Translations under genes and position numbers: made by a program
Assembly: GCF_030770395.1 (NCBI RefSeq)
Contig: NZ_CP132480.1
Location: 1,696,891-1,760,890 of the forward strand
Origin: Telluria beijingensis
GTDB taxonomy: Bacteria > Pseudomonadota > Gammaproteobacteria > Burkholderiales > Burkholderiaceae_D
Reading direction: 5' to 3'
Length of the DNA stretch: 64,000 nt
Part shown: positions 1-7,442 of the stretch, in pieces
How positions within the stretch are numbered: position 1 is the stretch's first letter
Layout: each line of letters begins with the position of its first letter
Notes under the pieces: model-generated
What the model was told of the DNA's origin: nothing
The model's database searches: none
What the model saw: only the letters and a program-made list of their open reading frames with translations

Positions 1-396
1 CCGCTCGATCCGGAAGCTCGCCTGTTCCTGACCCTGGAAGCGATGGGCAAGCTCGACGAATACCACCACCGCGTATTCCGCGCCGTGCATGTGGAGCGCA
101 AGCGCCTGATGAAGGACGACGACATCATCGCCTGGGCCGCGGCCAATGGCCTCGACAAGGCCAAGTTCCTCGAAACTTGGAATTCGTTCGGCGTGCAGAC
201 CAGGCTCAAGCGCCTGTCGCAGCTTGCCGATGCCTACAAGGTCAGTGGCACGCCGACGGTGGTCATCGACGGCAAATATGTCGTGTCGCCCGATGCGGTG
301 CGCCAGGCCAACAAGATCCAGGACGTGGGCCAGTTGATGACGGCCACCGGCCAGGTACTGGACGCGCTCGTCAGCAAGGCCGCGGCCAGCAAGTAA
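1..396 (+). CDS. dsbA: DsbA-family thiol:disulfide interchange protein, 3' part
   Basis: The reading frame is open from the first base of the window, so the N-terminus and the expected CxxC site lie outside it. What remains (131 codons) is the helical insert and the end of a thioredoxin fold. The segment YKVSGTPTVVIDGKYVV carries the cis-proline motif (GTPT) that packs against the redox-active cysteines in DsbA proteins. In this family the protein works in the periplasm and oxidises cysteines of folding exported proteins. The naming of DsbA rather than another thioredoxin-fold oxidoreductase rests on the helical spacing and is fairly safe, but the active site cannot be checked here. Confidence 0.75.
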   Translation, partial: PLDPEARLFLTLEAMGKLDEYHHRVFRAVHVERKRLMKDDDIIAWAAANGLDKAKFLETWNSFGVQTRLKRLSQLADAYKVSGTPTVVIDGKYVVSPDAVRQANKIQDVGQLMTATGQVLDALVSKAAASK

Positions 397-735
397 ATAA
401 GCCATCGTCCAGACCGACCGCCGGTTGACTGGACAACTGGTAGGGCTATACTGCGCTTATCGCTTTCGCTGCCCGCCATGAACCAGACCCGCCCGCCACA
501 AGCCGTTGCCGTACTGCCCCTGAGCACAGGTGGCGTGCGTGCGGGCGAGGCAATGCGCCGAGCGGCGCACCTTTCCAGCCTCGACCTCGCCCGGCTTTCC
601 CGGGCTCGGTGAGGAAGCACGGCAGGCCAGCGCCTGCCCATCCTCCCGGGCCGCCTCCATTCAAAGAATTCGCCGCATCGATCATGCGGCCTCGTCATCG
701 TTCATTGGACTGCTTGTCCATTTTGTGGAGTACAT
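397..735. other. gene-free stretch with two strong hairpins
   Basis: No convincing protein gene was found in these 339 bases; a 44-codon frame at 478-612 has no recognisable product. Two inverted repeats stand out. TGCGCC (554-559) pairs with GGCGCA (564-569). A nested structure pairs CCCGGG (599-604) with CCCGGG (645-650), GAGGA (611-615) with TCCTC (641-645), and GGCAGGC (621-627) with GCCTGCC (632-638). The region must also hold the promoter of rnk, whose ribosome-binding site GGAG lies just before its ATG at 736. It could be a structured leader, a terminator for the upstream gene or a small RNA; the sequence alone does not decide. Confidence 0.4.
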
Positions 736-1143
736 ATGAAACCATCCATCGTCGTATCCTGGCTCGATCTCGAGCGTCTCGAACGCATCCTCGACCGCCT
801 TCCCGCCGCCCAGGCCAATGCGCGTGACGCGCTGTTGAACGAACTCGGGCGTGCAGAAATGGTCGAGCCGTGGGAGATGCCACCCGACGTCGTCACCATG
901 AACTCGCGCGTGCGCTTCCGCTTCGCCGGTTCCGACGAAGACGTGACCATGACCTTGAGCTACCCGAAAGACATGAAGGACAGCGGCGAGCAACTGTCGG
1001 TGCTGACACCGGTCGGCACGGCCCTGCTGGGACTGCGCGTCGGCGCCAGCATTGCCTGGGAGCGTCCGGGCGGCGGCACCTTCGAGGCGACCGTGCTCGA
1101 GATCGATTATCAGCCGGAGCGGGCAGGGGAGCTGCACCGATAG
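736..1143 (+). CDS. rnk: Rnk-type nucleoside diphosphate kinase regulator
   Basis: The 135-residue product matches the size and layout of Rnk, an RNA-polymerase-binding relative of GreA/GreB. A short N-terminal helical segment (residues 1-50) is followed by a C-terminal FKBP-like domain with the phrases VTMNSRVRF and LSVLTPVGTALLGL that mark the Rnk/GreA C-terminal fold. In enterobacteria Rnk affects nucleoside diphosphate kinase levels and can compete with Gre factors for the polymerase secondary channel. A GGAG sequence sits just upstream of the ATG. It stands as a single gene between a structured intergenic stretch and a secreted-protein gene. Confidence 0.85.
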   Translation: MKPSIVVSWLDLERLERILDRLPAAQANARDALLNELGRAEMVEPWEMPPDVVTMNSRVRFRFAGSDEDVTMTLSYPKDMKDSGEQLSVLTPVGTALLGLRVGASIAWERPGGGTFEATVLEIDYQPERAGELHR

Positions 1144-1225
1144 ATTGGTGTGAGCGCGGCGCTTTGCTTGCACAGTTCGATGTGTACAATAACCGCGCTC
1201 ACAACATTCTATCGAAGGGATTTCC

Positions 1226-1717
1226 GTGAAACGCTTCCTGACCGCCTGCTTCCTGTGCCTGGGCCTCATCGGCATCGCCAGCGCCGCCACCGATGCCGCG
1301 CTGACCAAGCAGGTCAATGCCTTCGTCGACGAATGGCACGACGATGCGGCCAATACCCGCATGGCCTACTTCGACAAGATCGCCAAGGACGGCGTCTATA
1401 TCGGCACCGATCGCACGGAATTGTGGACCCGCGACGAGTTCAAGGCCTGGTCGAAAAAGTATTTCGATGCGAAGTCCGCCTGGACGTTCAAGGCGACCCG
1501 CCGCAATGTCTATGCTTCGGCCGACAAGTCGCTGATCTGGTTCGACGAACTGCTCGATACCAAGAATATGGGCCATGCGATGGCCAGCGGCGTGATCCGC
1601 AAGACGGCCAAGGGCTTCGAGATCGTCCACTACCAGCTGTCGGTCGCGGTGCCGAATGAAGTGGTCGATCAGGTGACAGGTATCATTGCCGACCACGAGA
1701 AGAAGGCCAAGAAATAA
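1226..1717 (+). CDS. secreted SnoaL/NTF2-like (DUF4440-type) protein
   Basis: The product has 163 residues. The N-terminus (MKRFLTACFLCLGLIGIASA) is a typical Sec signal peptide, with cleavage likely after Ala-Ser-Ala near residue 20. The rest has the alternating helix and strand pattern of the NTF2/SnoaL cone fold: a long N-terminal helix with FVDEWHDDAA, the phrase GVYIGTDRTELWTRDEFKAW, and a final strand pair with IVHYQLSVAVPNEVV. Such domains bind small ligands or act as enzymes, but no catalytic set is recognisable. The start is GTG at 1226, chosen because GAAGGGA lies 7 bases upstream. It precedes gluQ by only 4 bases, so the two are probably co-transcribed. Confidence 0.7.
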   Translation: MKRFLTACFLCLGLIGIASAATDAALTKQVNAFVDEWHDDAANTRMAYFDKIAKDGVYIGTDRTELWTRDEFKAWSKKYFDAKSAWTFKATRRNVYASADKSLIWFDELLDTKNMGHAMASGVIRKTAKGFEIVHYQLSVAVPNEVVDQVTGIIADHEKKAKK

Positions 1718-1721
1718 GCCT

Positions 1722-2657
1722 GTGAAACAACCCTTTATCGGCCGCTTCGCCCCATCTCCCACCGGCCCGCTGCACGCCGGCTCGCTGGTGGCGGCGCTGG
1801 CCAGCTATCTCGACGCGCGCTGGCACGACGGCGCCTGGCTGGTGCGCATCGAGGATATCGACGAAGGCCGCAGCGTGCCAGGGGCCGCCGAGGGCATCCT
1901 GGAACTGCTGGATGCGCTGGGCATGCATGCCGATGGCGAGATCGTCTGGCAGAGCCGGCGCAAGCACCTGTACCAGGCGGCGGCCGAGCGCATCCTGGAC
2001 AATACCTATCCCTGCGGCTGCAACCGGCGCGAGATCGCCGATTCGCGCCTGGGCTTCGCGCCCGATGGCGCGGCGATCTATGCCGGCACCTGCCGCCACG
2101 GCCTGCCCCCGGGGCGCGAGATGCGCAGCCTGCGCGTGCGCGTGCCCGAGACCGGCCTCGATGAGATCAGCTTCACGGACCGTTTCGCAGGCCAGGTCAC
2201 GCAGCACCTGGCGCACGACTCGGGCGACTTTTTGTTGAAGCGGGCCGACGGCTTCTGGGCCTACCAGTTGGCGGTAGTGGTCGACGATGCCGGGCAGGGC
2301 GTGACCGACGTCGTGCGCGGCGCCGACCTGCTCGATTCCACGCCGCGCCAGATCTACCTGCAACACCTGCTGGGCGTGCCGACGCCGCGCTACCTGCACG
2401 TGCCGGTGGTGCGCAACGACAATGGCGAGAAGCTGTCGAAGCAGACCGGTGCGCTGGCGGTGACGGCGGGCGACGAATCCGCCGCCGTCGCGGCGCTGGT
2501 GCAGTCCGCACGCTTCCTCGACCTGGACCTCGACCTGGCCCAGGCGCCGCCGCGCTCGCGCGACGATTTCTGGCAGGCGGCGATCCCGGCCTGGGGCCGC
2601 CTGCTGGCGCGGCGCGCAGCCGCCTGGCCTACACGATTGGCTGCGGCTGCAGACTGA
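1722..2657 (+). CDS. gluQ: glutamyl-Q tRNA(Asp) synthetase
   Basis: This is a truncated class I glutamyl-tRNA synthetase homologue of about 311 residues without an anticodon-binding domain, as expected for GluQ-RS, which attaches glutamate to queuosine in the anticodon of tRNA(Asp). Visible features are the HIGH-equivalent motif in GRFAPSPTGPLHAGS near the N-terminus, a zinc knuckle CGC with a later Tyr and Cys (YAGTC), and the KMSKS-equivalent GEKLSKQTGA near residue 240. GTG at 1722 is preferred as the start: it lies 4 bases after the previous stop and directly precedes the conserved N-terminus. The 3' end overlaps the convergent PEP-CTERM gene by 29 bases. Confidence 0.92.
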   Translation: MKQPFIGRFAPSPTGPLHAGSLVAALASYLDARWHDGAWLVRIEDIDEGRSVPGAAEGILELLDALGMHADGEIVWQSRRKHLYQAAAERILDNTYPCGCNRREIADSRLGFAPDGAAIYAGTCRHGLPPGREMRSLRVRVPETGLDEISFTDRFAGQVTQHLAHDSGDFLLKRADGFWAYQLAVVVDDAGQGVTDVVRGADLLDSTPRQIYLQHLLGVPTPRYLHVPVVRNDNGEKLSKQTGALAVTAGDESAAVAALVQSARFLDLDLDLAQAPPRSRDDFWQAAIPAWGRLLARRAAAWPTRLAAAAD

Positions 2658-3231
2658 AGCGCCGCCGCGACAGCAGTGTCAGCACACCCAGCCCCATCCC
2701 CATCATCGCCCAGGTGCCCGGCTCCGGAATCGGGGCCGCCACCGCGAAGCCACGGATTTCGCCGGCCGTGTAGCGTTCGGTATGGATGTTGACATGGGCC
2801 TGGTTGCCGTTGAACGCATCGATCAATGCGCCGCTCGCCAGTTGCGGCGTGCCGCCATTGGCCGCCAGGAAGGCCGGATCGTAGATCGATGCATCGCCCA
2901 GGTCGAACACCGCCGAATATGCGCCGGCCGTGACCTGCAGCGGGAAGTCGAGGAAGGGAACGGCGACCGGCGATACGCCACGGAAGGCATCCACCGTGCA
3001 GCAGTGGATGTGCGCGCTGATGGTCGGGCTGGACAGGTCGCGGAACGGCACTTCCGCGCGCAGGATCATGTCGTCGATCTCGAAGGCCGCGACGCTCGAC
3101 CCCGGCGAGCCGTTGGGAATGTCTTCGGCGGGGCCGCTGGCAACCGCGCGGTAATAGACCGGCGCGGCCTGGCTGGCGGCGGCGACCAGGGTCGACGCGG
3201 CCAGCGCTAACACGGTGAGTGCACGCTTCAT
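2629..3231 (-). CDS. CHRD-domain PEP-CTERM sorting-signal protein
   Basis: The roughly 200-residue product begins with a signal peptide (MKRALTVLALAASTLVAAASQA). A CHRD-like domain follows, recognisable from its paired histidine phrases (SAHIHCCTVDAF and AHVNIHTERYTAGEIRG). The C-terminus is a complete PEP-CTERM signal: PEPGTW, a hydrophobic stretch, then Ser-Arg-Arg-Arg. Proteins of this type are exported, trimmed by the exosortase EpsH/XrtA and tied to exopolysaccharide production. The ATG at 3231 is chosen because it begins the signal peptide and has GAGGTAG just upstream; an in-frame extension to 3336 lacks these. The stop lies inside the gluQ 3' end. Confidence 0.88.
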   Translation of the reverse strand: MKRALTVLALAASTLVAAASQAAPVYYRAVASGPAEDIPNGSPGSSVAAFEIDDMILRAEVPFRDLSSPTISAHIHCCTVDAFRGVSPVAVPFLDFPLQVTAGAYSAVFDLGDASIYDPAFLAANGGTPQLASGALIDAFNGNQAHVNIHTERYTAGEIRGFAVAAPIPEPGTWAMMGMGLGVLTLLSRRRFSLQPQPIV

Positions 3232-3383
3232 GGCTACCTCCTGATTAGGAAAGAATCCAATCACGCCACCGATCGGCGGCGATGCCAAAAAATTAGCACA
3301 GCGGGAGTGGCACGCCCACACCATACGGGTGATCAAAGGCCGCCGAGAAATCTCGGCAATTCAGGCAAGAGAGAGGCTGCAGG

Positions 3384-3848
3384 CTACTGCGGATTGCTCA
3401 GGATGCTGATCCGGCCATCGGCCTCGAGGAAGGCGCACTTCATCTTGGGCCTCGGGCAGTCGGCTTCGCGCAGCGCTTCCTCGACATCGCTTTCGGACAG
3501 GCGGCAACGCTTCATGACCTTGTCGAAGAAGACGCCGTCGCGGCCGATCAGCACCGGGCTGCCTTCGATGATTTCTTCGAGTTTCTTGCTGCGCGACGTC
3601 ACGAAGGCGAACAGCACGGTCAGCGCCACCAGGGTCGCCGCGATGATCAGGCCGCCGAACAGCGATTCGTCGCCGCCGGTCATCGAATTCGAGACTGCCT
3701 CGGACAGCAGCATGACCACCAGCAGGTCGAACGGCGTGAACTGGCCGACGGTGCGGCGGCCGGACAGGCGCATCATGAGCAGCAGCGCGCAGTACACGAT
3801 CGCGCCGCGCGCAATTAATTCCCACCAGGGAAGATCGAGATTGAACAT
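3384..3848 (-). CDS. DUF421-family (YetF-like) membrane protein
   Basis: The 154-residue product has two or three N-terminal membrane segments (about residues 8-28, 40-55 and 60-82). A cytoplasmic domain of the DUF421/YetF type follows, with RRTVGQFTPFDLLVVMLLSEAVSNSM and LEEIIEGSPVLIGRDGVFF, phrases typical of the family. The function of the family is unknown. The ATG at 3848 is preferred over one at 3866 because GGAGGG lies 5 bases upstream of it. The gene is single, between a PEP-CTERM gene and a small Cys-rich gene, all on the minus strand but with separate spacing. Confidence 0.85.
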   Translation of the reverse strand: MFNLDLPWWELIARGAIVYCALLLMMRLSGRRTVGQFTPFDLLVVMLLSEAVSNSMTGGDESLFGGLIIAATLVALTVLFAFVTSRSKKLEEIIEGSPVLIGRDGVFFDKVMKRCRLSESDVEEALREADCPRPKMKCAFLEADGRISILSNPQ

Positions 3849-3911
3849 GGGGCCCTCCGCAAACATGGCACGGTTCGGCTCATTGTATTCAAGTTGCTAA
3901 CAAAATGGCTT

Positions 3912-4085
3912 TCATTTGGACGCCGCCTGCGCCGCTTCCCAGGCCGCGAGCGCGGCCTCGTAGCGCGCCAATGCGTCTTCGTAGAGATCGAACACGCAAG
4001 GACTGCAACCGCTGCGGCAGCAGTCCTCGAGTTCGGGGGCGACGGGTGGCAGCGGACGGGGCGTGGATGGATCGGTCGTGCTCAT
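3912..4085 (-). CDS. small oxidoreductase-like-domain protein
   Basis: This 57-residue protein carries a short cysteine motif, CCRSGCSPCVFDLYEDALARY. The motif is the hallmark of the 'oxidoreductase-like' N-terminal domain (Pfam Oxidored-like), a small domain found alone in many Beta- and Gammaproteobacteria. A Pro-rich lead (PSTPRPLPPVAPELE) precedes it and an Ala-rich helix ends the protein. The four cysteines within ten residues suggest metal binding or disulfide formation, but no biochemical role is established for the family. The ATG at 4085 is chosen over an upstream in-frame one at 4187 because only the shorter form matches the usual domain size. Confidence 0.75.
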   Translation of the reverse strand: MSTTDPSTPRPLPPVAPELEDCCRSGCSPCVFDLYEDALARYEAALAAWEAAQAASK

Positions 4086-4126
4086 GGAACCAGCATAGTG
4101 GATGCCGCGCCAGGCGTCGACCCCAC

Positions 4127-4528
4127 TCAATCGGCGCGGTGGTAGCTGCGTAGCTGGAACACCATCTTGCCGCCTTCTTCCTCGCACACGCCGCCCATGC
4201 CTTCGTCGGGACGCATCGTCAGGTTCAGCCTGGTGCCATCAGCCTTGCCGGCGCAGGCCGCGTGGAAGGCGTCCGGGATGCCCGGCAGGTCGACTTCGGG
4301 CGGGGCGGGCGGCGCCGGCGGCGCAGCGATGGCTGGCGGGACGGGCGCCGCATGGCCGGCGATCGCTGGCGGCGCTGGCGGCGCCGGCGGTGCAGGCGGC
4401 ACGGGCGGGACCGGCGGTTTCGGGCATTTGCCGCGCGCGGCCTCGCACCGGTAGTGGACGGCGGCTTCGGTGGCGGTGGCGGCGAGCGTGAGCATGGCGG
4501 CCAGGATCAGCGGGATGGTTCGTTTCAT
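4127..4528 (-). CDS. secreted Pro-Ala-rich protein downstream of baeSR
   Basis: The 133-residue product starts with a signal peptide (MKRTIPLILAAMLTLAATATEA). The segment VHYRCEAARGKCPKP follows, then a low-complexity stretch of repeated Pro-Pro-Ala (about residues 36-80), and a C-terminal part with GVCEEEGGKMVFQLRSYH. Several cysteines suggest disulfides in the periplasm. I do not recognise a family. The start has GAGGAGA 5 bases upstream. It lies 62 bases after the response regulator on the same strand, so it is probably part of the same transcript or a target of the system. The Pro-Pro-Ala repeat resembles a repeat in the sensor kinase of the same locus. Confidence 0.75.
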   Translation of the reverse strand: MKRTIPLILAAMLTLAATATEAAVHYRCEAARGKCPKPPVPPVPPAPPAPPAPPAIAGHAAPVPPAIAAPPAPPAPPEVDLPGIPDAFHAACAGKADGTRLNLTMRPDEGMGGVCEEEGGKMVFQLRSYHRAD

Positions 4529-4590
4529 TGTGGTTCTCCTCGGTGGCGATGAACACATGCTGCATCCCGAATGTGGAGAAAAAATGGAGG

Positions 4591-5250
4591 CTACAGGTCG
4601 CAGCGGTAGCCGAGCCCGTAGATCGAGCGGATCGCCTCCAGGCCGGGGGCGACGGCCTCGATCTTGCGCCGCAGGTTCTTGACGTGGCTGTCGATGGCGC
4701 GGTCGTTGGCTTCGAGATTGTCGGCGCTGGCCGCGTCCAGCAACTGCGCGCGCGACAGCACCTGGCCCGGATGGCGCGCCAGGGCCGCCAGGATCGCGTA
4801 TTCGCTGGGCGTCAGGTCCAGCGGCTGGCCGTGGAGCGCGATGCGGCGCGCGGCGGCGTCCAGGGTGAACGCGGGCGCCGCAACGTTGCCGGCGCGGCGC
4901 AGGATCGCCTTGATGCGCGCCATCAGCTCGCGCGGGCTGAATGGCTTGCACAGGTAATCGTCGGCGCCCGTGTCCAGCCCCAGCAGCCGGTCGACTTCTT
5001 CCACCCGCGCCGTTACCATGATGATGGGCAGGCTGGAAAACGCGCGCACTTCGCGGCACAGCGCCAGGCCGTCCAGGCCGGGCAGCATCAGGTCGAGCAC
5101 CACCAGGGACGGCGGCGCCCGGCGGATCGCCGCCAGCGCTTCGGCCCCATCGCCGAACACGGTCGGCTGGTAGTCGGCGGCGCGCGCATAGTCGGCGATG
5201 ATGGACGCCAGCTCCGGTTCGTCCTCGACGATCATGATGTCGGTGCTCAT
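4591..5250 (-). CDS. baeR: BaeR-like OmpR-family response regulator
   Basis: The 219-residue protein has an N-terminal receiver domain with the acidic pair E9-D10, phosphoacceptor D53 (LVVLDLMLPGLDG), T80 and K102 (DDYLCKPFSPREL). A C-terminal OmpR/PhoB winged helix runs to IRSIYGLGYRCDL. The phrases LCREVRAFSSLPIIMVTARVE are close to E. coli BaeR, which controls envelope-stress and efflux genes. The ATG at 5250 overlaps the stop of the upstream sensor kinase by 4 bases, which indicates translational coupling. The targets in this organism are not visible, apart from the secreted Pro-rich gene immediately downstream. Confidence 0.9.
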   Translation of the reverse strand: MSTDIMIVEDEPELASIIADYARAADYQPTVFGDGAEALAAIRRAPPSLVVLDLMLPGLDGLALCREVRAFSSLPIIMVTARVEEVDRLLGLDTGADDYLCKPFSPRELMARIKAILRRAGNVAAPAFTLDAAARRIALHGQPLDLTPSEYAILAALARHPGQVLSRAQLLDAASADNLEANDRAIDSHVKNLRRKIEAVAPGLEAIRSIYGLGYRCDL

Positions 5251-6752
5251 GCGTCTTCCTTTGCGATCGATGGCAGCGATACAGTCACGCGCAGCCCTCC
5301 CAGCGGCGAGTGGGCGAAGGCGAGGGCGCCGCCTTGCGCTTCGAGCAGGCGCCGGCACAGGGCCAGGCCGAGGCCAGCGCCGCCATGCGCGCGGCTGCGC
5401 GAAGGGTCGACCCGGTAGAAACGTTCGGCCAGCCGCGCCAGCGAATCGTCCGGTACGCCCGGCGCGCTGTCGTCGAGCATCAGGACCACCTGGCCGTGTC
5501 CAACGCGTGCGGCCAGGCGCACTGCGCCGCCGGCCGAGGTATAGCGCAGGCAGTTCTCGAACAGGTTGGCGAGCACCTGGCGCATGCGGTCGGGATCGGC
5601 CAGGACCATGGCCGGCGCCGGCAAGGGCGCCAGCTCGAGCGCGATGGCGGCCTGCCGGAAGCGATCCGCAAAGGCGCCGGCTTCGCTTGCGGCCAACGTC
5701 CACAGGTCGAGCGCATGGCGCTGGACGGTCGACTCGCCCACGTCGGCCCGCGCCAGCGCGTACAGTTCATCGATCAGCTTGTTCAGGGACAGCACCTGGC
5801 GCCGCATGGCGTCGATCGTTTCCGGCGTCGCCTGGCGCACACCGTCCTGGATCGCTTCCAGCTGCGCGCGCAGCACGGCCAGCGGCGTGCGCAGCTCGTG
5901 CGAGGTGTCGGCCACCCATTGCCGGCGCGCCGTTTCGGCCTGGTCGAGGCGCTCGGCCAGCACATTGAAGTGGCGCGCCAGGTCGCCCAGCTCGTCGCTG
6001 CGCTCCTGCGGCAGGCGCACGCCGTAGTCACCCGCCGCCAGCGTGGCGGCGCCGCGCGCCAGGTGGTCGATCGGACGCCGGAAGTGGCGCGCCAGCAGGG
6101 TCGCGGCCAGCGCGCTGAGCACGATGGCGGCGGCGCCGATCAGCCACAGGCTGCGCTGCAGCTGGTCCAGGAAGGCGTAGGCCATCGCATCGCTCGGCCG
6201 GTGGCTGCGCGCGACGCCCAGGAAGCCGACCGTGCGGCCGTCGACCTCGATCGGACGCCGCGCCAGCGGTAGCGTGCCTGGTGCGCGGCCAGCGAGGTAA
6301 CGGCCGGCGTCGTCGAGCAGGGTAACGCGCTCGTGCAGGTCCTGGGTGACGCCGGCCGGCGCGCCGGGCACGGGCACGGCTGGCGGCGGCAGTGGCGGCA
6401 GTGGCGGCATCGGCGGAGCCGGCGGTGCGGGAGGCGCCGGCGCGACGGGTGGTGCGGGGTCGACCGGCGCCACCGGCGCCGTCACGCGCGTAGTTCGCAA
6501 GCGCGACAGTTCGTCAGTGATCCAGCCGCGCCGCGCATCTCCGCCAGGAATGAAGGTCCAGCCGCCACGGTGACGATACTGGCGCGCCAGCGCGTTCGAC
6601 AGCCCATCCAATCGGTCGAGTTCGATCGCGACGGCATAGTCGCCAAAGCTGTCGAGGACGTTTTGGCGCAGCAACAGGACTCCGGCGCCAGCCACCGTGA
6701 GAATGGCGAGCAGGACGGCAATGAGCAGGCGATGGCCAATTCCTACTTTCAT
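5247..6752 (-). CDS. baeS: BaeS-like sensor histidine kinase with Pro-rich periplasmic insert
   Basis: The 501-residue inner-membrane kinase has a first membrane helix at residues 8-28, a periplasmic region to about 200, a second helix at about 202-222, and a HAMP segment. The HisKA motif DTSHELRTPLA contains the phosphorylated H285. A HATPase domain follows with the N box (LFENCLRYT) and LDDSAPGVPDD, which is a BaeS-type G box. The periplasmic region is unusual: residues about 92-130 are a run of Pro, Ala and Met with repeated Pro-Pro-Ala, inserted between two otherwise normal sensor halves. It overlaps baeR by 4 bases. The Pro-rich insert matches the composition of the secreted protein two genes downstream. 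Confidence 0.9.
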   Translation of the reverse strand: MKVGIGHRLLIAVLLAILTVAGAGVLLLRQNVLDSFGDYAVAIELDRLDGLSNALARQYRHRGGWTFIPGGDARRGWITDELSRLRTTRVTAPVAPVDPAPPVAPAPPAPPAPPMPPLPPLPPPAVPVPGAPAGVTQDLHERVTLLDDAGRYLAGRAPGTLPLARRPIEVDGRTVGFLGVARSHRPSDAMAYAFLDQLQRSLWLIGAAAIVLSALAATLLARHFRRPIDHLARGAATLAAGDYGVRLPQERSDELGDLARHFNVLAERLDQAETARRQWVADTSHELRTPLAVLRAQLEAIQDGVRQATPETIDAMRRQVLSLNKLIDELYALARADVGESTVQRHALDLWTLAASEAGAFADRFRQAAIALELAPLPAPAMVLADPDRMRQVLANLFENCLRYTSAGGAVRLAARVGHGQVVLMLDDSAPGVPDDSLARLAERFYRVDPSRSRAHGGAGLGLALCRRLLEAQGGALAFAHSPLGGLRVTVSLPSIAKEDA

Positions 6753-6983
6753 CTAGCCCACTTCTTCTGTATTGCTTCTATTTTAAACAATTATCATTCT
6801 ATAAACTGGCAAATAAATATCGAATTTTTCTCTCTGTGTGCCAGTCCAGGCGGGTAGGCCAGCAAGGCATGGTCCTACAGGACCGTTGCCGGTTTTGGGT
6901 GTTCAGGACGCTGATGGGTCGTTACGATGGAGTTCCTCGAGTCAGCAATGCCTGACACTTGTTCACGAAGATAGGAGTTAATC

Positions 6984-7379
6984 ATGGCAAACAATTCGCG
7001 AAACAACAACCCACAAGGCAACAACCAGCACACCCAGCAGCAAGGCAATAGCCAGAGCGGCAATCAGGGGAACCAAGGTAGCGGCAAGCAAGGTTTTGCA
7101 TCGATGGATCCGGAACGCCAGCGTGAAATCGCCAGCCAGGGCGGCCGCGCCTCGCATGGGTCGAGCAACCAGCAGAGCGGTCGCCAGGACAACCAGCAGA
7201 GCAATCAGAACCAGGGCAGCCAGCAGAGCGGCCGCCAGGATAGCCAGCAGAGCAACCTGAACCAGGGCAGCCAGCAAAGCGGCCGCAACCAGGTTGGTCA
7301 GCAGAAGGGCGTCCAGGGCGGCACACCGGAGCAGCATGCCGAAGCCGGGCGTCAAAGCCACAAGAACGACAACCGTTGA
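6984..7379 (+). CDS. KGG-motif (Con-10/GsiB-like) stress protein
   Basis: The 131-residue product is extremely hydrophilic, rich in Gln, Asn, Ser and Gly. It carries the general-stress KGG-type motif GFASMDPERQREIASQGGRAS (residues 38-57) and a second, weaker copy near the C-terminus (GTPEQHAEAGRQSHK). Such proteins (YciG, GsiB, Con-10) are induced by starvation, desiccation or stationary phase. Between the motifs lies a 17-residue tandem repeat, QSGRQDNQQSNQNQGSQ and a near copy. AGGAG lies 6 bases before the ATG. The gene is transcribed away from baeS and ends at a clear hairpin terminator. RpoS control is plausible but not shown by the sequence. Confidence 0.85.
   Translation: MANNSRNNNPQGNNQHTQQQGNSQSGNQGNQGSGKQGFASMDPERQREIASQGGRASHGSSNQQSGRQDNQQSNQNQGSQQSGRQDSQQSNLNQGSQQSGRNQVGQQKGVQGGTPEQHAEAGRQSHKNDNR
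7173..7286 (+). repeat. 51-bp in-frame tandem repeat in the KGG gene
   Basis: Two complete 51-base units (7173-7223 and 7224-7274) and the first four codons of a third encode the repeated 17-residue segment starting QSGRQD. The copies differ at only two amino-acid positions, which suggests recent duplication or copy-number drift. Confidence 0.8.
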
Positions 7380-7410
7380 CGCCGTCCTGATACGGCAAGG
7401 TTGATCGATA

Positions 7411-7433
7411 CCGCCGGCATTGCCGGCGGTTTT
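7411..7433 (+). terminator. rho-independent terminator after the KGG gene
   Basis: CCGCCGGC (7411-7418) and GCCGGCGG (7422-7429) form an 8-bp GC stem with a 3-base loop, followed directly by TTTT. It lies 32 bases after the KGG gene stop and 10 bases before the 3' end of the convergent reductase gene. Confidence 0.8.
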
Positions 7434-7442
7434 CATATTAGC

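Noticed and set aside
6780..6820. possible Fur half-site (AATTATCATT) before baeS
   Set aside because: Only one arm resembles a Fur box and there is no palindromic partner at the right spacing.
7173..7286. tandem repeat as a CRISPR-like array
   Set aside because: The repeats are in frame, directly adjacent without spacers and lie inside a coding gene.
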